Assembly: GCA_945872015.1 (NCBI GenBank)
Contig: CAMBYJ010000023.1
Span: 1-12,957, forward strand
Direction of reading: 5' to 3'
Source of the DNA: Chitinophaga pinensis
GTDB lineage: Bacteria; Bacteroidota; Bacteroidia; AKYH767-A; OLB10
DNA length: 12,957 nucleotides
The notes under the pieces were generated by a model that ran no database searches, was not told where the DNA came from, and saw nothing but the letters and a program-made list of their open reading frames with translations. Shown here one piece after another: positions 1 through 8,188 of the stretch. Position 1 is the stretch's first letter. Each line of letters starts with the position of its first letter. Both the position numbers and the translations under genes were made by a program.

Positions 1-1179
1 GATATTGTGCGCACGTAATTTTCGAAGAATTGATAATGCATAAGCAGATTCTACTTCACCAAAGTTTACCATTAACACTTTTGTTGACTGGCTTGCTTCA
101 GCAGGGAATAATTTTAATTCTTCTAACACATCATAAATACGATCTGCTCCGAATGATATTCCTACACCCGACATTCCTTTTAATCCGAAGATGCCAGTTA
201 AATCATCATAACGACCACCACCGCAAATACTACCTGAGAAATTAATGTCAGGCTCGTTCACCTTTACTTCGAAGATTGCTCCGGTGTAGTAGTTTAATCC
301 GCGAGCTAATGTTAAATCAAGTTGAATATTTAAGTGAGAAAAATTTAATCCTGCAGTTAAGTCAAACAATATTTCAATCTCTTCAATTCCTTTGCAACCA
401 ATCTCTGAATTACTCAACATCGATTTTAACAAAGCAACTTTTTCAGCAGTGTTACCAGTAAACGAAAGCAGTGGACTTAATTTTTCAATCGCATCTTCAG
501 TTAATCCTTTTACTCTTAACTCTTCTTTTACTTTATCAATTCCGATTTTATCAAGCTTATCGATAGCCACCGTGATATCAATAATTTTATCAGAAGCATT
601 TAACACTTCAGCAATACCTGCTAATACTTTTCGGTTATTAATTAACAATGTCACATTCAGTTTTAAATGGCTGAACACTTCATTCATCAATTCGATTAAA
701 TCTAATTCGTTTAACAAGGAATCGCTTCCAATCACATCCGCATCACACTGATAAAATTCACGATAGCGCCCTTTCTGTGGTTTATCAGCACGCCATACAG
801 GCTGTATCTGATAACGACGAAACGGAAATGATAATTCATTCTGATGCATCACCACAAAACGCGCAAAAGGAACGGTTAAATCGTAGCGCAATGCTTTTTC
901 GGCAATGCCTAACGTTAGTTTCTTAACATCTTTAGTTGAATAAGCTGTTTCATCCACTCCATCCAAGTAATTTCCTGAATTAAGAATTTTAAATATCAGC
1001 TTATCTCCTTCTTCGCCATACTTTCCCATCAAGGTAGAAAGCTGCTCCATACTTGGAGTTTCAATCGGAAGGAATCCGTACTTTTTGAAAACAACTTTAA
1101 TGGTATCGAAAATATAATTTCGTTTAACCATTTCTGCTGGTCCGAAATCACGTGTACCTTTTGGAATTGATGGCTTCAT
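1..1179 (-). CDS. hisS: Histidyl-tRNA synthetase (HisS), C-terminal end cut off by the window edge
   Basis: Class II aminoacyl-tRNA synthetase that charges tRNA-His with histidine in the cytoplasm. I translated 393 residues from the ATG at 1179-1177 to the window edge; the family is usually about 420-460 residues, so only the end of the anticodon-binding domain is missing. Visible motifs: the N-terminal PKGTRDFGP (6-14); class II motif 2 with FRRYQIQPVWRADKPQKGRYREF (119-142); the HisA signature LARGLNYYTG (291-300), which binds histidine; GGGRYDDL (320-327); and motif 3 GVGISFGADRI (338-348). The anticodon-binding domain begins near residue 367 (KVLMVNFGE). The gene starts 10 bases after the stop of ettA on the same strand, with no promoter-like gap, so it is probably co-transcribed with ettA. 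No Shine-Dalgarno is seen upstream. The identification is secure from the motifs. Confidence 0.97.
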   Translation of the reverse strand, partial: MKPSIPKGTRDFGPAEMVKRNYIFDTIKVVFKKYGFLPIETPSMEQLSTLMGKYGEEGDKLIFKILNSGNYLDGVDETAYSTKDVKKLTLGIAEKALRYDLTVPFARFVVMHQNELSFPFRRYQIQPVWRADKPQKGRYREFYQCDADVIGSDSLLNELDLIELMNEVFSHLKLNVTLLINNRKVLAGIAEVLNASDKIIDITVAIDKLDKIGIDKVKEELRVKGLTEDAIEKLSPLLSFTGNTAEKVALLKSMLSNSEIGCKGIEEIEILFDLTAGLNFSHLNIQLDLTLARGLNYYTGAIFEVKVNEPDINFSGSICGGGRYDDLTGIFGLKGMSGVGISFGADRIYDVLEELKLFPAEASQSTKVLMVNFGEVESAYALSILRKLRAHNI

Positions 1180-1189
1180 TAACTGAGTA

Positions 1190-2866
1190 TTAAGCAGTAA
1201 GCTTTTTATATCTGAACTTTTTCGTTTCGGTATTCCCTAAACGTTTCTTTTTATTCTCTTCGTATTCAGAATATCCTCCTTCGAAGAAATACACTTGCGA
1301 GTCGCCTTCAAACGCGAGAATATGCGTACAAACTCTATCTAAGAACCAGCGATCATGGGAAATAATTACCACACAACCTGCAAAGTTTTCTAATGCTTCT
1401 TCTAAAGCACGCAATGTATTTAAATCGATATCGTTGGTAGGCTCATCGAGTAATAATACGTTTGAACCTGTCTTTAAGGTCATTGCTAAATGCACACGGT
1501 TTCTTTCTCCACCTGATAACACTTCTAACTTCTTTCCTTGATCAGCACCACTGAAATTAAATTTAGAAATATAACTTCTTGAGTTCGTCGATTTACCTCC
1601 GATTACCATTTGCTCAGTACCACCAGAAATAATTTCATACACCGATTTATTCGGGATTAAATCATCATGACTTTGATCAACGTATCCACAAACTACCGTC
1701 TCACCTACTTTGAAATCACCTGCATCCGGAGTTTCTTGTCCCATAATCATGCGGAACAAGGTTGTTTTACCAGCACCATTTGGTCCGATAATACCAACAA
1801 TACCCGCTTGTGGTAAAGAGAAACTTAAATTATCAATCAACAAACGATCTCCGAAACCTTTACTGATATTCGAAGCTTCGATAACGTTAGTGCCTAAACG
1901 AGGTCCAGCAGGAATGAAGATTTCTAATTTCTCTTCTTTCTCGCGTGTTTCCTCATTCAACATTTTATCGTAGGCCTGTAAACGTGCTTTCGATTTTGCA
2001 TGACGTGCTTTTGGTGCCATACGCACCCAGTCTAATTCACGCTCTAATGTTTTAGCTCTGCGGCTTTCTTGCTTCTCTTCCTGTGCTAAACGCTTCGACT
2101 TCTGCTCTAACCAGCTTGAATAATTTCCTTGCCAAGGAATTCCTTCGCCACGATCTAATTCAAGAATCCAACCTGCAACGTTATCAAGGAAGTAACGGTC
2201 GTGGGTAACCGCAATTACAGTTCCTTTGTATTGCTGTAAGTGATGCTCTAACCATTCAACCGATTCAGCATCTAAGTGGTTGGTAGGCTCATCCAACAAC
2301 AAAATATCTGGCTCTTGCAATAACAAACGGCATAAAGCAATTCGGCGACGTTCTCCTCCCGACAAAAGTGCTACACTTGATTCAGGATCAGGACAACGTA
2401 ATGCATCCATCGCAATTTCAATCTTGTTATCAAGCTCCCATGCATTGCTTGCATCAATTTTATCCATCAACTCCGCCTGACGATCGATTAATTTATTCAT
2501 TTCATCGTCAGTGCAAGGCTCTCCGAGTTTTATGTTTACCTCTTCGTATTCTTTTAGAACATCTACTGTTTCCTGAACTCCTTCCATCACAATCTCACGA
2601 GCTGTTTTAGAATTATCTAATTCAGGCTCCTGAGAAAGATACCCAACTGTATAACCTGGCGAAAAAACTACATCACCCTGAAATGACTTATCTAATCCTG
2701 CGATAATCTTTAATAATGAAGACTTACCAGAACCATTCAAACCTAGGATTCCAATTTTAGCTCCATAGAAAAAGCTTAAATAAATGTTTTTTAGTACTTG
2801 TTTTTGTGGCGGGTAAGTCTTGCTTACACCTACCATCGAAAAAATAATTTTGCGGTCGTCTGACAT
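1190..2866 (-). CDS. ettA: EttA, energy-dependent translational throttle, ABC-F ATPase
   Basis: Soluble ABC-F protein of 558 residues with two ATPase cassettes and no membrane segments. In E. coli, EttA binds the ribosomal E site and gates entry into elongation according to the ATP/ADP ratio. Cassette 1: Walker A GLNGSGKS (42-49), signature LSGGERRR (168-175), Walker B LLLDEPTNHLD (189-199), switch His in THDRYFLD (221-228). The arm sits between the first Walker A and signature (roughly 90-140). The linker is charged (255-315). Cassette 2: GPNGAGKTT (361-369), LSGGERNR (450-457), LLLDEPTNDIDLNTLRALEEAL (471-492) and ISHDRWFLD (502-510). The EttA-specific blocks ILELDRGEGIPWQGNYSSWLEQK (234-256) and FNFSGADQGKK (436-446) separate it from Uup and other ABC-F subfamilies. 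Length matches E. coli EttA (about 555). All catalytic motifs are intact. It lies upstream of hisS in a probable two-gene operon. Confidence 0.96.
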   Translation of the reverse strand: MSDDRKIIFSMVGVSKTYPPQKQVLKNIYLSFFYGAKIGILGLNGSGKSSLLKIIAGLDKSFQGDVVFSPGYTVGYLSQEPELDNSKTAREIVMEGVQETVDVLKEYEEVNIKLGEPCTDDEMNKLIDRQAELMDKIDASNAWELDNKIEIAMDALRCPDPESSVALLSGGERRRIALCRLLLQEPDILLLDEPTNHLDAESVEWLEHHLQQYKGTVIAVTHDRYFLDNVAGWILELDRGEGIPWQGNYSSWLEQKSKRLAQEEKQESRRAKTLERELDWVRMAPKARHAKSKARLQAYDKMLNEETREKEEKLEIFIPAGPRLGTNVIEASNISKGFGDRLLIDNLSFSLPQAGIVGIIGPNGAGKTTLFRMIMGQETPDAGDFKVGETVVCGYVDQSHDDLIPNKSVYEIISGGTEQMVIGGKSTNSRSYISKFNFSGADQGKKLEVLSGGERNRVHLAMTLKTGSNVLLLDEPTNDIDLNTLRALEEALENFAGCVVIISHDRWFLDRVCTHILAFEGDSQVYFFEGGYSEYEENKKKRLGNTETKKFRYKKLTA

Positions 2867-2902
2867 TTTTATTGAATTATTATAGTTTACCTTTGCTGAA
2901 TT

Positions 2903-2917
2903 CTGTTATTTTAACAG
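2903..2917. repeat. Short perfect inverted repeat in the probable ettA leader
   Basis: CTGTTA-TTT-TAACAG is a perfect 6+3+6 base inverted repeat. It lies directly downstream of the candidate ettA -7 element, around the predicted transcription start or first leader bases, and about 37 bases before the ettA ATG. It could be a small RNA hairpin or a DNA operator half-site pair. The stem is short and AT-rich, so chance is a real alternative. Confidence 0.35.
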
Positions 2918-2922
2918 GTTGA

Positions 2923-2930
2923 CAAAAGTA
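2923..2930 (-). promoter_or_regulatory. Candidate -7 promoter element for ettA-hisS
   Basis: Read on the minus strand, this is TACTTTTG, an exact match to the Bacteroidota -7 consensus TAnnTTTG. It lies about 56 bases before the ettA ATG, leaving a leader of roughly 50 bases. I found no TTG at the expected 17-23 base spacing upstream (the nearest TTTG ends 12 bases away), so only half of the promoter signature is present. Confidence 0.45.
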
Positions 2931-2980
2931 CCCCTTTCCCATCAAAAAGGAAAGAAATAAACCGAACAAATTTAGCTTTT

Positions 2981-5113
2981 ATGAAAAGAATTTATAGCTG
3001 TATAATCTTGTTGCTTTGCTGTGGTTTTTTACAGGCGCAAGACACTAAATTAAGCTTTCAATTATTGAAAAAAATCAAGGAAGCAAAGAGTGAAAACGAG
3101 CATATTGCTGTGCTTATTAAAGGCGATATTAATTATCTTAAAGAAGCGATTCCTCAATACAACGGAACGGTAAAATTTATTGCGGGCGATATTGTATCGG
3201 CAGACATGCCCTTGTTTTCGATGGAGCATTTTTCCCTAAACCCGGGTGTTTTTCGAATGGAAGAAGGCGTTATGAATCTTCAACCCATGAACGACAAAAT
3301 GCGGATTAATAATAATGTGAATGCAGTGCATAGCGGACTTGCACCTCTGAATACAGCATACAAGGGTAAGAATGTTGTGATGGGCGTGATTGATACTGGC
3401 ATTGACATTACCCATCCAGATTTTAAAGATAGTCTCGGCAATACACGAATTTTATGGGTATGGGATCATACACTTGCAACAGCAGCAAATACTCCGCAGC
3501 CTTATAATTATGGCCAGGAATTCTCTGCAGCAGATATCAACGGTGGACTAGCATCCGCGACTGATGATATTGGCGCACATGGGTCGCATGTTACAGGAAT
3601 TGCAGCTAGCAATGGAGGAACAGATACTGCTTTCACAGGAGTTGCACCGGAGGCCGATATTATCTCTGTGAAATTGAATTTTAATTTAGCGGATAATGCA
3701 TGGTTAACTAGTGTTGCAGATGCTGTTAACTATATCTTCAAAAAAGCAGATTCTTTAAATAAGCCTTGCGTGATTAACATCAGCGCAGGAACTTATTTTG
3801 GCTCTCACGATGGCAGAGATTTACAAGCGCAAACAATTGATAATTTAATCACTGCAAAAAACGGTAGAACGGTTGTTGCAGCTGCTGGAAATGCAGGAAA
3901 TATTGCACATCATTTATTACATCAACCAACAACAACTGATACTTTATTTACCTGGTTTGTAAATAATAGTTCGAACTCGATTTATATTGAATTGTGGGCG
4001 GATACAGCAGACCTTCGAAATGTGAAATTCTCTCTTGGTTCTGATGCTTTAAATCCGATTTATTTTAATGTGGCGCAAGATCAATGGATGGGAATTAATG
4101 GCAATGTTGGAGTATTAAGAAACGATTCTCTGATGAGTTTTACTGGTAATCGATTAGCAAGGTATCAAACATATGGACAATTGATAGGAAACAAATACAG
4201 TTTTATTTTTTACATAATTCCTGATTCAACATTTAATTATTTCCGTTTGATGAGTACTGGCAATGGGAAGTTTGATGTATGGTCGTTTGATATGATTGAT
4301 TATGGCTTACCTGCTCCTGGAACTTATCCAAACATCAGCAATTACGTTTTACCAGACTATAACAAAACAATTTGCAGTAGTTTTCAGGCGAGTGACAAGG
4401 TTATAACGGTAGGGCAATACGTCAATCGTAATAACTACATTGATTACAACGGAAATCTCCAAACCTTTCCAACTACCGAAGGAGCATTGGCTGTAAGTTC
4501 AAGTAAAGGTCCTACGCGCGATGGCAGAACAAAGCCAGATATTACCTCAACTGGTGAATATACTATGTCGGCTTTGCCAGCTTCTGCGCAAGCATGGTTT
4601 ATTGCGAATCAACCTTTCAAATTAGCGTATGATGGAAAACATATTCGTGATGGAGGAACATCATCAGCTGCGCCAGTTGTAGCAGGAGTTGCAGCGCTAT
4701 ATTTTGAAGCATTTCCTAATGCAAGCTGGCAGGATGTAAAAAATAAAATCATGTATTGCTCCAAAGCAGATCAATTCACAGGAAGTAATTTGCCAAACAA
4801 TAATTGGGGACATGGCAAGCTTGATGCGATGTTGGTTATGACAGGTTGCAGTGCTGCAGGTACAACAGCGTTGAACAATTCAAATTTTAGTTGTTATCCA
4901 AATCCTTCTCGCGATATAGTTCACTTGAATTTTACATCGCCTGCAAAAAGAACGATTGAACTTTATTCTGTTCTAGGAACTTGTCTTAACAAATTTGAAA
5001 CTAGCATTCAAGAAAATGAAATCACTGTTTCGAAATATGAAAATGGTGTTTACATTTTACATATTACAGAGGGGAATCAAACGCAAACTGAAAAGCTGAT
5101 TATTCAAAAATAA
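2981..5113 (+). CDS. Secreted S8 (subtilisin-like) serine protease with T9SS sorting domain
   Basis: 710 residues. An N-terminal signal peptide (KR then a hydrophobic run, ending near LQAQ, residue 20) is followed by a propeptide-like region (about 21-125). The subtilase domain has all catalytic parts: Asp138 in GVIDTGID, His200 in AHGSHVTG, oxyanion Asn304 in AAGNAG and Ser561 in GGTSSAAP. Between Asn304 and Ser561 lies a long insert (about 310-465), predicted beta-rich with no motif I recognise; such insertions are common in S8 proteases. The last 75 or so residues (from SNFSCYPNPSRD, 634 on) form a type A T9SS C-terminal sorting domain, with YPNP, a central IELYSVLG and a final EKLIIQK. 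The protein is therefore likely exported through Sec and then T9SS, to the surface or medium. Substrate cannot be inferred. The start is fixed by the signal peptide. The gene ends one base from the convergent FG-GAP gene. Confidence 0.93.
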   Translation: MKRIYSCIILLLCCGFLQAQDTKLSFQLLKKIKEAKSENEHIAVLIKGDINYLKEAIPQYNGTVKFIAGDIVSADMPLFSMEHFSLNPGVFRMEEGVMNLQPMNDKMRINNNVNAVHSGLAPLNTAYKGKNVVMGVIDTGIDITHPDFKDSLGNTRILWVWDHTLATAANTPQPYNYGQEFSAADINGGLASATDDIGAHGSHVTGIAASNGGTDTAFTGVAPEADIISVKLNFNLADNAWLTSVADAVNYIFKKADSLNKPCVINISAGTYFGSHDGRDLQAQTIDNLITAKNGRTVVAAAGNAGNIAHHLLHQPTTTDTLFTWFVNNSSNSIYIELWADTADLRNVKFSLGSDALNPIYFNVAQDQWMGINGNVGVLRNDSLMSFTGNRLARYQTYGQLIGNKYSFIFYIIPDSTFNYFRLMSTGNGKFDVWSFDMIDYGLPAPGTYPNISNYVLPDYNKTICSSFQASDKVITVGQYVNRNNYIDYNGNLQTFPTTEGALAVSSSKGPTRDGRTKPDITSTGEYTMSALPASAQAWFIANQPFKLAYDGKHIRDGGTSSAAPVVAGVAALYFEAFPNASWQDVKNKIMYCSKADQFTGSNLPNNNWGHGKLDAMLVMTGCSAAGTTALNNSNFSCYPNPSRDIVHLNFTSPAKRTIELYSVLGTCLNKFETSIQENEITVSKYENGVYILHITEGNQTQTEKLIIQK

Positions 5114-5135
5114 ATTAAAGCTTTATCAATTTATT
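5109..5135. terminator. AT-only inverted repeat across two convergent stop codons, weak terminator candidate
   Basis: Arms AATAAAT (5109-5115) and ATTTATT (5129-5135) enclose 13 bases that contain the palindrome TAAAGCTTTA (5116-5125). The repeat covers the stop codons of both the protease gene and the FG-GAP gene. Read on the minus strand, the second arm runs on into TTTG, giving a short T-run. Because the stem is entirely A/T it would be weak; it may serve as a shared terminator or be a by-product of AT-rich gene ends. Confidence 0.25.
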
Positions 5136-7271
5136 AGCAAAACTAGATTGCGTTTTCAAGCAGTAAACTCCTGAAGGAAGGTTTGCAATTGAGATATTCG
5201 TCACTCCGCTACCGATAGTTATTCGTTCAATTAATTCACCTTGCACTGAGTACAATTCTAGCTCTTGTCCATTGATAGATTCTATAGTTAAATAATCATC
5301 AGCTGGATTAGGATACATTTTAATTTTCGAGTTCAGACTTGCATTTTCAGCAATTGAGCTATTCAAATACTGAGAATAAAAAACCACTCCCCCGCTCTGA
5401 TTTCCGACGACTAAATCATACTTACCATCTCCGTCAATATCGTTCATTGCAGGATATGATTTTGTAGGTTCTTTAATATTTTGATAAGTCGAATCGATTA
5501 ATTGAAATGCGCCCGTTAAATTTCCATCGATGTTATTATAGTGAAATAATGTTCCTTTATAACTACCTACTAATAATTCGTAATTGCCATTCACATCAAA
5601 CAGTAAAGGAGCACTATATCCAATTCCGTAGGTGGCTAATCCAACTTTTACCCTCCCAAAGGAATCAGTTTCAAAACTAAAAACAGGGAACGACAAACTT
5701 CCTGTATTACGATAGTAATTGATGTTACCATTACGCTCGCCTACTAACAAATCTAACAACCCATCTCGATTAACATCTACCAATTGTGGAGCAGCGTCAG
5801 AACCAACATCAATATTTTGAAAATAACCTTGCGAGAAAATCAAATTAGTGTTTGTTGCACTTCCAATATTCTGAAAATAACTTAAACGACCAGTTGCATC
5901 ACCAACCAAAAGATCCTGGTCTCCATCATTATTTAAATCACCAAATGCGAGTCGTGTTCCAATGATATTAAGACCACGAAAATTTAAAATGCTATCTGAA
6001 ATATTTTGAAATTGATAGTTACTTCCTTGCGATACATTTTTATATAAGGCAACCTTACTTACAAAATTACCTCCTTCGTAATAACCATCATTGCTGATTA
6101 ATAAATCCTTCAAGCCATCTCCATTCCAATCAAAAAAAACAGGATGTGATGAAGTGCCCACATCAACCATTTCATCAATCAAATAACGATTTTTTACATA
6201 GGTAAAAACGGGATTACTTGTTGAGCCTGTATTCTCGTAATAGATGGTATTATTAAAATCTTCTCCACTTGAATTAAAATTGGCAACCAATAAATCATTA
6301 TCGCCATCTTTATCAAAATCATAAAAATAAGGAGCAGCGATATCACGCATAGACGCAACCGCTGTATTGGATGGATAGGCTGTATCTTGAGAACACGCAT
6401 AGGCTGAATCAGGATTGCCACAATTTTCCACTTTCAACAAATTACGACCTACTTTATCGCCACATAAAAAATCTTTGTCGCCATCACCATCTAAATCTTC
6501 CAGCCATACTGCAGAACCAGAATCGAAATTGTTTTGCAATCGGAATGGATGAGCAGGTAACAATGTGCAGGAAGTATTTACAGGAAGAACAGCTTTATTT
6601 GCAACCGCTTCTTTATAAAAATACCCCCAGCATCCAGGAACATTATAAAACATAAATTGGTTGTTATTGCCCAATGAATCCATTGATAAATTCTTATCTA
6701 AATCAATCCAGCTTCCATTAATCGAAAAAGTAAGAATATCCATATCACCATCGTTATCGATATCAGTAAAAGCAGGAATATCTACACGTGTAACAAATAA
6801 GTTAGGATTGGTTCCGCTGTAATTGCAAGTCAACTGCATAGTCATATTAAAAAACGATAAGCCGGTTGTAACTGTAGTTTCATTCCTATCAACACGAATA
6901 CCACCTGCGAAGTAACTAAACAGATCTTTGTCGCCATCATTATCATAATCATAGGTTCGCACCCACCCTTCTAAGTTTTGTGGAAACAACGAATTATATT
7001 CTGGGGCATAGACATATCCGTTAGATGAATACAAAAAGCAATTTAATCGCGCAGCTTGTCCATCAAACACAATTAAATCCTGCACACCATCATTATTTAA
7101 ATCAATCTCCGCGAAAACAGGATTATTAAAACCACATGCCCAGCCATTATTTAAAACATCTCCACTTGATGTAAGTATTTTAACAGCAGTATCTCGACTT
7201 AAAACAATCTGTCCTGTTACAACCTTGCCAAGCATGATGCATAAAAAGAAGAGAATTAATTTTCGAGTCAT
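5115..7271 (-). CDS. Secreted FG-GAP/VCBS repeat protein with T9SS sorting domain
   Basis: 718 residues from the ATG at 7271-7269. I prefer this over a longer reading from a TTG at 7304, because it places a clean signal peptide (MTRKLILFFLCIMLGKVVTG) at the N-terminus. The body is a tandem array of repeats carrying calcium-binding loops of the form DxDxDGxxD, starting at residues 57, 108, 170, 259, 318, 381, 445, 499 and 611; a tenth at 559 (DVNGNYE) has lost two positions. Such arrays normally fold as an integrin-like beta-propeller. Repeats often end in LLVG plus a short strand and YYxNTGS. The last 70 or so residues (from KMYPNPADDY, 651 on) are a type A T9SS sorting domain ending NKLIKL. 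The protein is likely surface-anchored or secreted, with an adhesive or structural role inferred only from the family. It has no enzymatic domain. Confidence 0.9.
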   Translation of the reverse strand: MTRKLILFFLCIMLGKVVTGQIVLSRDTAVKILTSSGDVLNNGWACGFNNPVFAEIDLNNDGVQDLIVFDGQAARLNCFLYSSNGYVYAPEYNSLFPQNLEGWVRTYDYDNDGDKDLFSYFAGGIRVDRNETTVTTGLSFFNMTMQLTCNYSGTNPNLFVTRVDIPAFTDIDNDGDMDILTFSINGSWIDLDKNLSMDSLGNNNQFMFYNVPGCWGYFYKEAVANKAVLPVNTSCTLLPAHPFRLQNNFDSGSAVWLEDLDGDGDKDFLCGDKVGRNLLKVENCGNPDSAYACSQDTAYPSNTAVASMRDIAAPYFYDFDKDGDNDLLVANFNSSGEDFNNTIYYENTGSTSNPVFTYVKNRYLIDEMVDVGTSSHPVFFDWNGDGLKDLLISNDGYYEGGNFVSKVALYKNVSQGSNYQFQNISDSILNFRGLNIIGTRLAFGDLNNDGDQDLLVGDATGRLSYFQNIGSATNTNLIFSQGYFQNIDVGSDAAPQLVDVNRDGLLDLLVGERNGNINYYRNTGSLSFPVFSFETDSFGRVKVGLATYGIGYSAPLLFDVNGNYELLVGSYKGTLFHYNNIDGNLTGAFQLIDSTYQNIKEPTKSYPAMNDIDGDGKYDLVVGNQSGGVVFYSQYLNSSIAENASLNSKIKMYPNPADDYLTIESINGQELELYSVQGELIERITIGSGVTNISIANLPSGVYCLKTQSSFANKLIKL

Positions 7272-7309
7272 TATTTTGGTGCAATGGTCTGCTCGTACAT
7301 TCAAAATTG

Positions 7310-7317
7310 TATTTTTG
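7310..7317 (+). promoter_or_regulatory. -7-like element immediately upstream of the UbiA-type gene
   Basis: TATTTTTG matches TAnnTTTG exactly and ends only 4 bases before the ATG at 7322. Transcription would start at or beside the start codon, so the mRNA would be leaderless or nearly so. No TTG is found 17-23 bases upstream. On the opposite strand the adjacent bases 7302-7309 read CAATTTTG, one mismatch from the same consensus and facing the FG-GAP gene. Confidence 0.45.
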
Positions 7318-7321
7318 CAGC

Positions 7322-8182
7322 ATGCTAAAAGTAATTAAAAATTACCTATCGTTTATTAAGTTTAGTCACACTGTATTCGCATTGCCATTTGCAGCTATCG
7401 GATTTACCTCAGGAATCGTGATTGGGAAAGGTGTTTTTACAATTGATTTAGCATTCAAGGTTTTGTTATGTATGGTCTTTGCGCGTTCGGCAGCGATGGC
7501 TTTTAATCGTTGGGCTGATCGTAATATCGATGCAAAAAATCCGAGAACAAAAGAGCGTGAAATTCCTGCAGGGAAAATCTCTTCGAATGCAGCGCTTGCG
7601 TTTATTATTTTCAATTGCGTCGGATTTATAATCACCACAAAATTTATCAATGATCTTTGCTTTTACTTATCCTTTGTGGCATTGGCAGTCGTGTTGGGCT
7701 ATTCGTATATGAAGCGCATTTCACCACTTTGTCATTTGATACTCGGCCTCGGCCTAGCACTGGCTCCAATAGGCGCATGGTTAGCGGTTACTGGAGAATT
7801 TAATTTATTGCCAGTTCTTTTTTCAATTGCTGTTTTGACATGGGTTGGAGGCTTCGATATCATTTATGCATTGCAGGATATCGACTTTGACAAGGCTAAT
7901 AATTTGAAGTCGATACCCTCTTATTTCGGACTAAAAAACGCATTATTGATTTCGAGAGTCTTGCATGTAATCACATCTGGAACACTCTTATTTGCTGGAA
8001 TATTGGGCGGTTTCAATATGTTGTTTTTCGTTGGATGGCTGATTTTCATCGGACTATTAATCTATCAGCACCGATTGGTTAAGTCCGACGATTTGAGTCG
8101 CGTAAACTTTGCTTTTTTTAATACAAATGGCCTTGCAAGCATCACATTGGCCATCTTCGTTATTGCCTCACTTCTGCTATAG
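7322..8182 (+). CDS. UbiA-family polyprenyltransferase (4-hydroxybenzoate polyprenyltransferase-like, possibly MqnP)
   Basis: 286-residue integral membrane protein with about eight to nine hydrophobic segments spread over its whole length. UbiA enzymes transfer a polyprenyl chain from its diphosphate to an aromatic ring during quinone synthesis. Both magnesium-diphosphate motifs are present: NRWADRNID (62-70, the NxxxDxxxD motif) followed by AKNPRTKEREIPAGK, and YALQDIDFD (182-190) followed by KSIPSYFG. The AKNPRT..REIPAGK block is typical of the UbiA-like group that includes MqnP of the futalosine menaquinone route, but neighbours give no pathway support, so ubiquinone versus menaquinone use stays open. 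I chose the ATG at 7322; an upstream in-frame TTG at 7307 would add five residues but falls inside the -7-like element. It is divergent from the FG-GAP gene, with 50 bases between start codons. Confidence 0.9.
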   Translation: MLKVIKNYLSFIKFSHTVFALPFAAIGFTSGIVIGKGVFTIDLAFKVLLCMVFARSAAMAFNRWADRNIDAKNPRTKEREIPAGKISSNAALAFIIFNCVGFIITTKFINDLCFYLSFVALAVVLGYSYMKRISPLCHLILGLGLALAPIGAWLAVTGEFNLLPVLFSIAVLTWVGGFDIIYALQDIDFDKANNLKSIPSYFGLKNALLISRVLHVITSGTLLFAGILGGFNMLFFVGWLIFIGLLIYQHRLVKSDDLSRVNFAFFNTNGLASITLAIFVIASLLL

Positions 8183-8188
8183 AAATCG

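Noticed and set aside
30..751. Plus-strand open frames over this stretch
   Set aside because: They are antisense to hisS, whose minus-strand frame carries all the synthetase motifs; their translations are low-complexity and resemble no protein.
1710..2610. Plus-strand open frames inside ettA
   Set aside because: Shadows of the ettA frame; the minus strand carries intact ABC motifs across the same bases.
2973..2980. TAGCTTTT directly before the protease ATG as a -7 element
   Set aside because: It has one mismatch, abuts the start codon and has no TTG at a suitable distance; the AT-rich sequence makes such matches common.
6194..6655. Additional open frames inside the FG-GAP gene
   Set aside because: The repeat-encoding minus-strand frame is continuous here and the alternatives look like random out-of-frame translation.
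7272..7304. Longer FG-GAP protein starting at the TTG at 7304
   Set aside because: It would put eleven mostly polar residues ahead of a clean signal peptide; the ATG at 7271 gives a normal secretory N-terminus.
7307..7321. Longer UbiA-type protein starting at the TTG at 7307
   Set aside because: The extra five codons fall on the TATTTTTG promoter-like element; the ATG at 7322 is the better start.
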